Source: Bariatricus massiliensis (GTDB taxonomy: Bacteria > Bacillota > Clostridia > Lachnospirales > Lachnospiraceae). Taken from it: a stretch of DNA of 64,000 bases. The position numbers were made by a program, and so were the translations under genes. Shown one piece after another: positions 17,249-26,170 of the stretch. The notes below the pieces were generated by a model. That model was not told where the DNA came from. It was given only the letters and a program-made list of their open reading frames with translations, and searched no databases. Position 1 is the stretch's first letter, and the number at the start of each line of letters is the position of its first letter. Location: NCBI RefSeq assembly GCF_900086725.1, contig NZ_LT574836.1, forward strand, positions 390,034-454,033. The letters are read 5' to 3'.

Positions 17249-17277
17249 AACCGGGCAGGTCCAGCTGCCCGGTTTTT
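17249..17277 (+). terminator. Intrinsic terminator after ade
   Basis: CCGGGCAG (17251-17258) pairs with CTGCCCGG (17265-17272) and is followed by TTTTT. Confidence 0.85.
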
Positions 17278-17333
17278 GAATGTGACAAAGCCGAAGGGCT
17301 GTTGCTCAAAGAGGAATTGGAAGGAGACGAATG

Positions 17334-18110
17334 ATGAAGAGAGTAAAAACAGCAGTGTCTTTCGTGCTGGCAATGACCGTTTTGCTGTCGGCTGCAGCGT
17401 CCGCGTGTGGGAAGGAGTCAAAGTCCGGCACATTGAAAGTGGGAGTCCGCGATGACGTTATGAATCTAGGGTATCTGAATCCGACGACGGGCCAGTATTA
17501 TGGAATGGAGATTGATCTTGCGAGACTTCTTGCGGAGGATTTGGGATATGCAGAGGCAGAGTTTGTAACAGTGAAGCCAGATACGAGGAAGGACATGCTT
17601 CTCAATGGGGATGTGGACTGCCTGATAGCAGCGTATTCTATATCGGAGACCCGCTTGGAAAATTTTGATTTTTCGCCTGCGTATTATTCAGATTACACTA
17701 GGATTATGGTCGAGAAGACTTCTATGATAGGCAGTATCGAGGAGCTGGTAGGAAAGAAAATAGGTGTTCTCGACGGCGCTAATACAGCGCCGGAGCTTGC
17801 ACAGAAGATGACGGGGATGGGACTCATAACAGCGGAGGATCCAAAAGGTACATCTCTGTTGAAAAAAGGTACATATGCGGAGCTCAGTCAGGCGTTGGAA
17901 GAAGGCACCGCGGACGCGGTGTGTATGGATGGCTGCATTGCCATAGCATATATGAATGATGATCGGGTATTCCTTGAGGATACGATTTATCAGGAAGATT
18001 ATGGCGTGGCTACACAGAAGGATTCCAAACTAAGCAAACCTGTTGCTGAATCCATACAGAAGATGCTGGATGACGGCACGATTGCCAAATTGATAGATAA
18101 GTGGGATTAG
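17334..18110 (+). CDS. Extracellular solute-binding lipoprotein (SBP family 3)
   Basis: The protein of about 258 residues has a basic start, a hydrophobic stretch and an Ala-rich lipobox-like end at Cys25 (AASAC), so it is probably a membrane-anchored lipoprotein. The mature part (LKVGVRDDVMNLGYL, GMEIDLARLLAEDLGY, AAYSISETRLENFDFS) matches family 3 periplasmic-type binding proteins, which usually bind amino acids. No ABC permease or ATPase gene is nearby. The next gene, 12 bases away, encodes a large sensor-MscS channel. AAGGAG lies at proper spacing for the ATG at 17334; the adjacent ATG at 17331 is an alternative. Confidence 0.88.
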   Translation: MKRVKTAVSFVLAMTVLLSAAASACGKESKSGTLKVGVRDDVMNLGYLNPTTGQYYGMEIDLARLLAEDLGYAEAEFVTVKPDTRKDMLLNGDVDCLIAAYSISETRLENFDFSPAYYSDYTRIMVEKTSMIGSIEELVGKKIGVLDGANTAPELAQKMTGMGLITAEDPKGTSLLKKGTYAELSQALEEGTADAVCMDGCIAIAYMNDDRVFLEDTIYQEDYGVATQKDSKLSKPVAESIQKMLDDGTIAKLIDKWD

Positions 18111-18122
18111 GGGGAGCGCAGA

Positions 18123-21100
18123 ATGTCTAAAAATTTAAGAAAAAAAGCAGTCGTCATGTTCTTGGTGGAGGCGGTATGTCTTGTCGTGCTTGGAGTCTTC
18201 TTGACCGTGATGCAGACAAATCTTTCTATCAGGAATCAGGGCAGAGATACAAAGGAAAAGATTCAGCAGATGCAGGGACTGATTGACGAAGCAGACAAAA
18301 AGGCAGTACAAAATGTGGAAAGCTACGATGAAGTATATCGCTCAAAGGCTGCCAGCATCGCTTATATGGCAAATAAAGACAAAAACTTTGCTTATACAGA
18401 TGCCAAAATGAAAGAATTGGCTGACATGATGAATATAAGCAACATTATTATTATTGATAGGGAGGGTACTCCAATCGTTCAAGCTCACAACTCTAAGGCC
18501 GATTTTTCCTTCCAGCGTTTCAATCAGCTTAGAACGGTGTTTGAGACAGGGGAGCCATCAGAAGCGTTTGAGGTGGAAATAGGCGGGGATGTACGCCGGT
18601 ATTATAGCGCCAAAATTGATGATGAGCGGGAGGCTGTAATCGAGCATGACCCGGAAGAGCTTCATCAGCTTCAGGATAATACATCTTCTTGGGAGAGTAT
18701 TTTGAGTAAAGTGAGTGTGGGTCTGGATGGGTACACCTTTGCCGTCTCCAGTCAGGATTATACATTCCAGTATCATCCCGATAAGGATATGATAGGACAG
18801 GATGCCTTGATTGCGGGGCTTGATGTGGCAGATTTGGAGGATAATCATTACGGGTGGATGGAGATTGACGGTGAACGGTTCTATTGCGGAGTCAAACAAA
18901 TCGACACCGACAATGCCTACGTTATCTGTGCGGTTCCAGAAAAAGAGATTGCTGCGTCTAGGAATATTACTGTAGGGATTGTGTTGTTTATCTTTTTTAT
19001 TGTCATGACCATAGTAGTCATCTATGCGATTCTGCTTTTGAATGAGCAGGAGCAAGAGGGTGGGACTGGTACAAAAGACTTCAAGGTCTTAGGAGGTATC
19101 TATTTTAACAAGTTACTTTCCAAAAAACTTGCTTCCATAATGGTGGTGGGACTAATCTTTGTGCTGATTGTTTCCTTCTATATGCAGACATTGTTCTCAC
19201 TGTCGCTGCATTCTATGAGCAACAATAAAAGAGTGCAGGATGTGCAGGAAACACTGGAACATAATGCAGACGACATTGAGCTTATCACTTCGCAATATAA
19301 TAGACGTTATCTGAACAAGTGCCAAGTCGCGGCTTATATACTTGGAGGCAATCCACAGCTTCAGACAAGAGAAGAGCTGCAAGAGCTGAGCAAAGTTCTC
19401 GGAGTAGAATTTCTCATTGTTTTTGATAAGGATGGAAAAGAAGAGGTTACGGATTCTAATTATATTGATTTTGAAATCAGCGACGATCCGAAGGAGCAGT
19501 CGTACGAATTCAGAAAACTACTTCAGGGCGTGGAGTATGAGATTCAGGAGGCGCAGCCCGATGAAGTCTCAGGGGAGTATCATCAGTATATCGGCGTTGT
19601 AATGTACAGCGGGGACGGGGAGCCTGATGGGTTTGTCCAGATTTCTATTGTCCCGGATAAGCTGGAGGAGGCGTTGGCAGCCACGAAGCTTTCTTCTGTG
19701 CTGGACGGGGTGAAGACGGGAGTCAACGGTTTTGCTTTCGCGGTCGATAAAAAGGATAAGATTTTCACACACTATCCCAAGAAACGAATGGATGGGAAGA
19801 ATGCTCTTCAATATGGAATGGAAGAGAAACAGTTCCGTGACGGATACAATGACTATATAACAATTGACGGACAGAAGTATTATGGCTCCTGTTTAGAGAC
19901 GAGCACAGATTATGTGTATGTGGTAATACCAGATAAAGAGATGACAGGAACACGTCTTCCGGTTGCAATTGCAAGTACCGGGGTTGGCCTGCTCTGCCTG
20001 CTTCTTATTTTTGCGCTTTTAGCGTTCAGTCCTGAGAAAAAAGCCGGGGAAGAAAAAAATCAGGAGCACGGTGATGACGGCCCTATGGTTGATGTGGTGA
20101 TGCCGGACGGAAGTGTGAGAAAGACAGAGGCGGCGGCAAGCCGCTGGGCAAATATCACCGTTAAATGGGGAGAGAGGACGCCGGAACAGCAAGTTGCAGC
20201 TGTGATGAAAGGGATGCTCGGGATTCTGGCGCTGGTTATCTGTGTGGCAGTCCTCTTTAAAGACAACTTTTTCGGGGAGGATTCGATTTTTCTCTATGTG
20301 CTGAACGGGAAATGGGAAAAGAGCGTCAATGTATTTGCTATAACAGGCTGTATCATGATTATCTGTGTGGTCAGTGTGGCGGTGATGCTCATACGCAAGG
20401 TATTGAAAATGCTATCCAGAACGTTCGGGGCCAGAGGGGAAACTGTGTGCAGGCTGATCAGCAGCTTCACAAAATACCTCGCAGTCATTGCGATTTTGTA
20501 TTATTGTTTTGCCCTATTTGGAGTGGACACTAAGACGCTGCTAGCTTCTGCTGGGATTTTGTCGCTGGTAATCGGCCTTGGAGCCAGAACCTTAGTTTCC
20601 GATATTCTTGCTGGACTGTTCATCATCTTTGAAGGAGAATTCCAAGTCGGAGATATTGTTACGATTGGAGATTGGAGGGGAACGGTACTTGAGATAGGTG
20701 TGCGTACCACGAAGATTGAAGACCCGGGCAATAATGTCAAAATTATAAGCAACAGCGAAGTCAGTGGAGTCATCAATATGACAAGACGTAATTCCTTTAC
20801 ATCCTGTGATGTGGGAATTGAATACGGAGAGTCTTTGGAGAAGGTGGAAAATATTCTGGCCAAAGAGCTCCCGAATATTAAGAAAAGAGTTCCCACCATC
20901 AAGGAGGGACCATTCTACAAAGGGGTGGTATCTCTTGGAGATAACAGTGTCAATATACGTATTGTGGCACAGTGTAAGGAGGCTGACAGGATACAGCTTG
21001 CCAGAGATCTGAATAGAGAGATGAAGATTCTTTTCGACAAATATGAGATTAACATCCCATATCCACAGGTTGTTATCAATCATCCCAAAGAGCATGAAAA

Positions 21101-21197
21101 GGCGACAGAATGGGAAAAGATGCGCGCGGATGCATTCAACAAATCTCAGAAGGAAATGTCCAAAGCTCTGGGGGAAGAGAGTGAGGAACGTAATTAA
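18123..21197 (+). CDS. MscS-family channel with two extracytoplasmic Cache-like sensor domains
   Basis: The 1024-residue protein has a helix at 10-31, a Cache-like outside domain at 32-280 (IIIIDREGTPI and VICAVPEKEIAASR are typical), helices at 282-306 and 336-358, a second similar domain at 360-610 (FLIVFDKDGKE, YVYVVIPDKEM), and a helix at 612-635. A cytoplasmic linker, three helices at 692-799, and the MscS pore helix and beta domain at about 804-880 follow. The MscS part is clear: ASAGILSLVIGLGARTLVSD, EFQVGDIVTIGDWRGTVLEI and NSEVSGVINMTR. It suggests a channel gated or tuned by external ligands. It is translated right after the solitary binding lipoprotein. Confidence 0.85.
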   Translation: MSKNLRKKAVVMFLVEAVCLVVLGVFLTVMQTNLSIRNQGRDTKEKIQQMQGLIDEADKKAVQNVESYDEVYRSKAASIAYMANKDKNFAYTDAKMKELADMMNISNIIIIDREGTPIVQAHNSKADFSFQRFNQLRTVFETGEPSEAFEVEIGGDVRRYYSAKIDDEREAVIEHDPEELHQLQDNTSSWESILSKVSVGLDGYTFAVSSQDYTFQYHPDKDMIGQDALIAGLDVADLEDNHYGWMEIDGERFYCGVKQIDTDNAYVICAVPEKEIAASRNITVGIVLFIFFIVMTIVVIYAILLLNEQEQEGGTGTKDFKVLGGIYFNKLLSKKLASIMVVGLIFVLIVSFYMQTLFSLSLHSMSNNKRVQDVQETLEHNADDIELITSQYNRRYLNKCQVAAYILGGNPQLQTREELQELSKVLGVEFLIVFDKDGKEEVTDSNYIDFEISDDPKEQSYEFRKLLQGVEYEIQEAQPDEVSGEYHQYIGVVMYSGDGEPDGFVQISIVPDKLEEALAATKLSSVLDGVKTGVNGFAFAVDKKDKIFTHYPKKRMDGKNALQYGMEEKQFRDGYNDYITIDGQKYYGSCLETSTDYVYVVIPDKEMTGTRLPVAIASTGVGLLCLLLIFALLAFSPEKKAGEEKNQEHGDDGPMVDVVMPDGSVRKTEAAASRWANITVKWGERTPEQQVAAVMKGMLGILALVICVAVLFKDNFFGEDSIFLYVLNGKWEKSVNVFAITGCIMIICVVSVAVMLIRKVLKMLSRTFGARGETVCRLISSFTKYLAVIAILYYCFALFGVDTKTLLASAGILSLVIGLGARTLVSDILAGLFIIFEGEFQVGDIVTIGDWRGTVLEIGVRTTKIEDPGNNVKIISNSEVSGVINMTRRNSFTSCDVGIEYGESLEKVENILAKELPNIKKRVPTIKEGPFYKGVVSLGDNSVNIRIVAQCKEADRIQLARDLNREMKILFDKYEINIPYPQVVINHPKEHEKATEWEKMRADAFNKSQKEMSKALGEESEERN

Positions 21198-21202
21198 AAT
21201 TT

Positions 21203-21246
21203 AAAAGAACGACCCATAAGCCTGCAGGCTTGCGGGTCGTTCTTTT
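21203..21246. terminator. Bidirectional terminator
   Basis: AAAAGAACGACCC (21203-21215) pairs with GGGTCGTTCTTTT (21234-21246), and an inner AGCCTGCAGGCT hairpin lies between. It sits between the convergent MscS and pyrI genes. Confidence 0.9.
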
Positions 21247-21258
21247 ATGTGAGAAGAC

Positions 21259-21705
21259 TTAGGACTGACTGCTGTCATATTTTTCCTCACAATATTTACA
21301 GCGGTACACTTCGTTTTCCTCATCGGTCAGAACAAAGACATGATCCAGCTCTTGTTCTATAGAAGTGATGCAGCGGGGGTTTTTACATTTTATTACATTC
21401 TTTATTTCCTTGGGAAGCCTCAGTTCTTTTTTTGATACAATCTGCTCATCGGAAATAATGTTCACGGTGATATTGTGATCTATGAAGCCGAGAATATCAA
21501 GATCAATGATATCGATAGGACATTCAATTTTGATAATGTCTTTTTTCCCCATTTTGCTGCTTTTCGCATTCTTAATAATGGCCACGCAGCAGTCCAGTTT
21601 ATCGAGCCGGAGATGTTTATAAATCTCCATGCTCTTTCCGGCCTGTATATGATCTAATACGAACCCTTCCGATATTTTTCCGATATTCAATGTGTTTTTT
21701 ACCAC
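21259..21705 (-). CDS. pyrI: Aspartate carbamoyltransferase regulatory subunit
   Basis: PyrI binds nucleotides and confers allosteric control on PyrB. The 148-residue protein has the N-terminal allosteric fold (LNIGKISEGFVLDHI) and a C-terminal zinc domain with CKNPRC and CKYC cysteines. The GTG at 21705 is chosen because AGGAGG lies eight bases before it; the GTG at 21714 overlaps that site and cannot use it. pyrB lies 15 bases upstream in the same direction, so the operon is pyrB-pyrI. Confidence 0.95.
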   Translation of the reverse strand: MVKNTLNIGKISEGFVLDHIQAGKSMEIYKHLRLDKLDCCVAIIKNAKSSKMGKKDIIKIECPIDIIDLDILGFIDHNITVNIISDEQIVSKKELRLPKEIKNVIKCKNPRCITSIEQELDHVFVLTDEENEVYRCKYCEEKYDSSQS

Positions 21706-21720
21706 GAAAGGCACCTCCTT

Positions 21721-22641
21721 TTATTCTACTTTGATATTCAGTAAAGTGAGTATCAGTGCCATACGCACATATACCCCATATTGTACTTGCTTGAAATAGA
21801 CAGCTCTTGGGTCTTCATCCACTTCAACGGATATCTCGTTTACTCTTGGGAGTGGATGCAGGACAAGCATATCTTCCGGCGCAAGCGTCATTTTTTTCTT
21901 GTCCAGAATGTAGAAATCCTTCATGCGAACATAATCTTCCTCATTGAAGAAACGTTCCTTCTGCACCCGGGTCATGTATAGCAGGTCCAGTTCTGGAAGC
22001 GCGTCTTCCAGACGCACGACTTCCTCATAAGGAATATGCTGTTTGTCCAGAACATCCTTTCTGACATAGCTGGGAAGGCGCAGTTCTTCCGGGGAGATTA
22101 ATACAAATTCAATATTATCATAGCGAACGAGGGCATTAATCAAAGAATGAACGGTACGGCCGAATTTTAAATCGCCGCAAAGACCGATTTTTAAATGGTC
22201 AAGACGCCCTTTTAAAGAGCGGATAGTAAGTAAATCTGTTAAAGTCTGGGTTGGATGCTGGTGTCCACCGTCTCCGGCATTGATAACAGGTATCGTTGCG
22301 TGCTGGCAGGCTACCATAGGTGCTCCTTCTTTAGGATGGCGGATAGCACAGATATCTGCATAGCAGGAAATCATTCTTATAGTGTCAGAGACGCTCTCAC
22401 CTTTTGTAGCAGAACTGGACGCCGCGGAAGAAAATCCCATAATGTTTCCCCCTAGATTCAGCATGGCAGCTTCATGGCTTAAACGGGTTCGTGTGCTCGG
22501 CTCATAAAATAGTGTGGCAAGCTTTTTTCCGGCACAGGCATGCGCGTATTTTTCCGGATGTGCCTCAATGTCGTTAGCCAAGTCCATAAGCTGGTTCAAT
22601 TCCTCTACGGAAAAATCCAAAGGACTCATTAAATGTCTCAT
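21721..22641 (-). CDS. pyrB: Aspartate carbamoyltransferase catalytic subunit
   Basis: PyrB joins carbamoyl phosphate and aspartate in pyrimidine synthesis. The 306-residue protein carries FYEPSTRTR, SVSDTIRMI, AGDGGHQHPTQTL and HPLPRVNEI, the carbamoyl-phosphate and aspartate contacts. AAGGAGG precedes the ATG at 22641, which gives the usual MRHLMSPLDF start; an upstream start at 22707 would run into the promoter. The leader holds a TTGAAA-17-TATGAT promoter and a short inverted repeat. Confidence 0.96.
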   Translation of the reverse strand: MRHLMSPLDFSVEELNQLMDLANDIEAHPEKYAHACAGKKLATLFYEPSTRTRLSHEAAMLNLGGNIMGFSSAASSSATKGESVSDTIRMISCYADICAIRHPKEGAPMVACQHATIPVINAGDGGHQHPTQTLTDLLTIRSLKGRLDHLKIGLCGDLKFGRTVHSLINALVRYDNIEFVLISPEELRLPSYVRKDVLDKQHIPYEEVVRLEDALPELDLLYMTRVQKERFFNEEDYVRMKDFYILDKKKMTLAPEDMLVLHPLPRVNEISVEVDEDPRAVYFKQVQYGVYVRMALILTLLNIKVE

Positions 22642-22662
22642 GAAAGAAACCTCCTTTATCTT

Positions 22663-22683
22663 ATAATGACAATATATCATTAT
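22663..22683 (-). promoter_or_regulatory. Inverted repeat in the pyrB leader
   Basis: ATAATGA and TCATTAT are perfect arms seven bases apart, just upstream of the pyrB ribosome binding site. It could be an operator or a small leader hairpin. No PyrR-type attenuator is evident. Confidence 0.35.
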
Positions 22684-22702
22684 GTTGTTATTTCCTTTTA
22701 CT

Positions 22703-22731
22703 ATCATATACTAATTCAAGTATCATTTCAA
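22703..22731 (-). promoter_or_regulatory. pyrBI promoter
   Basis: On the minus strand TTGAAA (22731-22726), a 17-base spacer and TATGAT (22708-22703) give a good vegetative promoter about 60 bases before pyrB. Confidence 0.7.
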
Positions 22732-22823
22732 TAAAATTGTCATCAGTATAGATAAGAATTGTAGATTTTGCAGGAAAAATGTACTATAATAATATATTAG
22801 CGTATGAGAAAAGGAGAGAGACG

Positions 22824-23954
22824 ATGGCCACGTTGGAAGAGATGAGAAAAGAACTGGATGTTATCGACGGGCAGATTACCTCGCTTTATGAAAAGCGTAT
22901 GGAGATATGTGCCGAGGTGGCAGATTACAAGATAAAGAACGGCAGGAAGGTATTTGACCGGACGAGGGAGAACGAAAAATTGGCGGCGGTGGCGGCCGGG
23001 ATGTCCACGGAATTTAATAAAAAAGGCATTAAAGAGTTGTTTGAGCAGATTATGTCTATGAGCAGGAAGCTGCAGTATCAGCGGCTGACCGATGCGGGGG
23101 CTCTGGGAAAGCTGCCCTTTATCGGTCTGGATAAACTAGACATGGAAGGTGTCCGTGTAGTGTTCCAAGGTGTAGAAGGCGCCAACAATCAGGCGGCGAT
23201 GGAACAGTACTTCGGCAAAGATGTCAATTATTTTCATGTGGCAGCCTTCCGTGACGCCATGGAGGCCATAGAGGAAGGGAGCGCAGATTATGCGGTGCTT
23301 CCTATAGAGAACTCGTCTGCCGGTGCTGTCGTGCAGGTTTACGACCTGCTGGTAGAATTTGAAAATTATATCGTCGGGGAGACGGTCCTTCCGATTAGGC
23401 ACATGCTGGCGGGAGTGAAGGGGACGACACTTTCCAGTATCGAGAGAGTGTACTCTCACCCGCAGGGATTGATGCAGACTTCCCGCTACTTAGACGCCCA
23501 CGCCGGGTGGCAGCAGATTAGTATCGCCAACACGGCCGTGGCAGCAAAGAAGATGCTAGAGGACAAGGATGTTACGCAGGCGGCCGTGTGCAATGAATAT
23601 GCCGCCAATCTGTATGGACTGGATATTCTGGCCCGCAATATCAACGATGAGACGGACAACAGTACTCGGTTCATCATTGTGACCAACCAGAAAGTGTTTT
23701 TGAAAAATGCCTCCAAAATCAGCATTTGTTTTGAAGTGCCCCACGAGAGCGGCTCTCTGTACCACCTGCTTTCCCATTTTATTTACAATGACCTCAATAT
23801 GACGAAGATTGAATCACGCCCGGTGGAAGGAAGAAGCTGGGAATATAGATTTTTTGTGGATTTTGAGGGGAATATGGCAGATCCGGCCGTGAAAAATGCA
23901 ATCCGAGGCCTCCGGGAAGAGGCGATGAACCTGAAAATTCTTGGTAATTATTAA
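22824..23954 (+). CDS. pheA: Bifunctional chorismate mutase / prephenate dehydratase (P-protein)
   Basis: The enzyme takes chorismate through prephenate to phenylpyruvate in phenylalanine synthesis. The 376-residue protein has an AroQ chorismate mutase helix bundle (about 1-90), a prephenate dehydratase domain (about 108-290, with PIENSSAGAV and the catalytic-threonine segment STRFIIV), and a C-terminal ACT domain (ESGSLYHLL, KIESRP) for phenylalanine feedback. AAAAGGAGAG precedes the ATG at 22824. A TATAAT at 22785 may be its -10. Confidence 0.96.
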   Translation: MATLEEMRKELDVIDGQITSLYEKRMEICAEVADYKIKNGRKVFDRTRENEKLAAVAAGMSTEFNKKGIKELFEQIMSMSRKLQYQRLTDAGALGKLPFIGLDKLDMEGVRVVFQGVEGANNQAAMEQYFGKDVNYFHVAAFRDAMEAIEEGSADYAVLPIENSSAGAVVQVYDLLVEFENYIVGETVLPIRHMLAGVKGTTLSSIERVYSHPQGLMQTSRYLDAHAGWQQISIANTAVAAKKMLEDKDVTQAAVCNEYAANLYGLDILARNINDETDNSTRFIIVTNQKVFLKNASKISICFEVPHESGSLYHLLSHFIYNDLNMTKIESRPVEGRSWEYRFFVDFEGNMADPAVKNAIRGLREEAMNLKILGNY

Positions 23955-23983
23955 AGATGGATGAAAGACGAAAGGGAGCAGGC

Positions 23984-25276
23984 ATGAGAACAAATGAATT
24001 AGTATTGTATAAGTATATGGACCACGAAAATATTCTCAAAGACATGACCTTTTTGATGGAAAATGCGGATAATGGATATTATAATAAAGAAGATTTAAAA
24101 GGGCTGCTTTTTGAATGTGTGAGCGAAATTATTGATATGGCAAGCAGCTATGGATTCGAGGGGAACCTCTGGCACAACTATCTGACCTATCTTCTTGCGA
24201 ACAGCGAAAATGCTTACAGCACGGCCTGCGAGATCGTGGGCGGGGTGGACGGGAGCATCAATAAAGCGGCGCTCCATGATTTTGAGATATTTAAGGAATT
24301 GTTCGACTATGAACTGGAAGAGATGGAGAGGCAGATTGGTGTGGAATGTATGGGGATGATTACCGATTACCACCACACGAATGGCCATGGGAAAGTGTTC
24401 AATACGCGAATCCGCAACCGCATCTGTGACTTGAGCAGGGCGCTGGGAAACGCAGGGAGTGCAGAAGAATTCAAAAAAATCGTGACCCAGTTCTATAAGG
24501 AATTCGGCGTTGGAAAATTCGGGCTTCATAAGGCCTTCCGGGTGGAACGGACAGAGGAGGGAGCGGAGATTATCCCTATCACTAAGATTGCCCACGTCCA
24601 TTTGGATGATCTGGTCGGATATGAAAGAGCGAAGAAAAAACTGATTGATAATACGGAAGCATTTGTGAAAGGAAGACGGGCCAACAATTGTCTTTTATTC
24701 GGGGACGCGGGGACAGGCAAATCTTCCTCCATCAAGGCGATTCTCAATCAGTATTATGAGCAGGGACTGCGGATGATAGAAGTGTATAAACACCAGTTTC
24801 AAGACTTGAACGATATCATTGCCCAGATTAAGAACCGCAATTATAAATTCATCATTTATATGGATGATTTATCCTTCGAAGAATTTGAAATTGAATATAA
24901 ATACCTCAAAGCTGTTATCGAGGGCGGCTTGGAGAGGAAACCCGATAATATACTGATTTATGCCACCTCGAACCGCCGCCACCTTGTCAGGGAGACATTT
25001 AAGGATAAGGCAGACCGTGATGAAGAGCTGCATACCAACGATACCGTGCAGGAAAAGCTTTCACTGGTGGCAAGGTTTGGAGTGACCATATATTTTGGCA
25101 AACCGGACAAGAAGGAATTTCAGAAAATTGTCAAGGCGCTGGCCCAAAAGAATGGGATACATATGCCGGAGGAAGAACTCCTTCTTGAGGCAAATAAATG
25201 GGAGTTAAGCCATGGCGGCTTAAGTGGAAGGACGGCACAACAGTTCGTCGATTACTTGCTGGGGCAGGAAATATGA
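23984..25276 (+). CDS. DUF815-family AAA ATPase
   Basis: The 430-residue protein has a long helical N-terminal region (about 1-200) and a AAA-type ATPase module. Walker A is GDAGTGKSS, and the Walker B-like motif is IYMDDLSFEEFE. A TSNRRHLVRE sensor segment and a helical lid follow. This matches the uncharacterised DUF815 family. The ATG at 23984 has GGGAGCAGG upstream; the one at 23957 has no site. The stop overlaps the start of the GH25 gene (ATGA), so they are coupled. No cellular role is known to me. Confidence 0.85.
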   Translation: MRTNELVLYKYMDHENILKDMTFLMENADNGYYNKEDLKGLLFECVSEIIDMASSYGFEGNLWHNYLTYLLANSENAYSTACEIVGGVDGSINKAALHDFEIFKELFDYELEEMERQIGVECMGMITDYHHTNGHGKVFNTRIRNRICDLSRALGNAGSAEEFKKIVTQFYKEFGVGKFGLHKAFRVERTEEGAEIIPITKIAHVHLDDLVGYERAKKKLIDNTEAFVKGRRANNCLLFGDAGTGKSSSIKAILNQYYEQGLRMIEVYKHQFQDLNDIIAQIKNRNYKFIIYMDDLSFEEFEIEYKYLKAVIEGGLERKPDNILIYATSNRRHLVRETFKDKADRDEELHTNDTVQEKLSLVARFGVTIYFGKPDKKEFQKIVKALAQKNGIHMPEEELLLEANKWELSHGGLSGRTAQQFVDYLLGQEI

Positions 25277-26148
25277 AAAAGTATACAGCGCTGTTCCTTA
25301 TGCTGACACTGATGCTGGCTGGCTGTACAGGGTGTGAAAAGTCTGAGAAAGTGCCGGCGCCGGAAACGGAAGAGAAAAAAGAGGACGTGGAAGAAACAGA
25401 GACCTATACCTTTGTGGATGTGCTCGGGGAATCATATGTAGCCGAGTTGAGGGAAGATGTCCCCGCCTGTACTTATGATTATGAGTACTTGACATGGGAG
25501 AATGGATACCCCTATTATAAGGATGAGGACGGCAAGGTGCTGTCAGAGCTCGGGGTGGATGTCTCAAAGTATCAGGAGGCCGTAGACTGGAATCAAGTGA
25601 GGGAGGCCGGAATGAGCTTTGCGATTGTCCGTCTGGGATTCCGTGGATACGGGGAAGAGGGAAAGCTTGTTCTGGATGAATATTATGAGCAGAATGTTCA
25701 GGCTGCGGCTGCCGCAGGTTTAAAAGTGGGCGTATATTTCTTTTCGCAGGCGGTGACCGAGGAGGAAGCCAGAGAAGAAGCGCAGTTTGTTTTGGAGCAT
25801 ACTGCCGGGTATACGATAGAAGGCCCCATCGTTTTTGATACGGAGGAAATCAAGGATGATACGGCAAGGACAGACAATCTTACCAGAGAAGAGATTACCC
25901 GCCACTGCATTGCCTTCTGCGAGGCGGTGGAAGAAGCGGGGAGGGAGCCGATGATCTATGCCAATATGAAATGGATGGCATTTACGCTGGAGCTTGAGAA
26001 GTTAACAAAATATGATAAATGGTATGCTGATTATGAAGCGGCACCTCAGTGTCCGTATGAATTTACTATCTGGCAGTACACAGAGAGCGGGACTGTCCCG
26101 GGGATTCAGGGGAATGCGGACATCAATGTGTGGTTTCATACATTATAA
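25273..26148 (+). CDS. GH25-family lysozyme-like lipoprotein
   Basis: The 291-residue protein starts with a lipoprotein signal ending in LMLAGC (Cys17). An acidic linker follows, then a glycoside hydrolase 25 domain from about residue 93: GVDVSKYQEAVDW with the first catalytic aspartate, AIVRLGFRGYG, GVYFFSQAV, PIVFDTEE with the catalytic D-x-E, and the C-terminal FTIWQYTESG. It would cleave peptidoglycan glycan strands at the cell surface. Its ATG overlaps the stop of the upstream ATPase gene. Confidence 0.92.
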   Translation: MKKYTALFLMLTLMLAGCTGCEKSEKVPAPETEEKKEDVEETETYTFVDVLGESYVAELREDVPACTYDYEYLTWENGYPYYKDEDGKVLSELGVDVSKYQEAVDWNQVREAGMSFAIVRLGFRGYGEEGKLVLDEYYEQNVQAAAAAGLKVGVYFFSQAVTEEEAREEAQFVLEHTAGYTIEGPIVFDTEEIKDDTARTDNLTREEITRHCIAFCEAVEEAGREPMIYANMKWMAFTLELEKLTKYDKWYADYEAAPQCPYEFTIWQYTESGTVPGIQGNADINVWFHTL

Positions 26149-26170
26149 ATGACAAAGAGAGGGAAAATTT

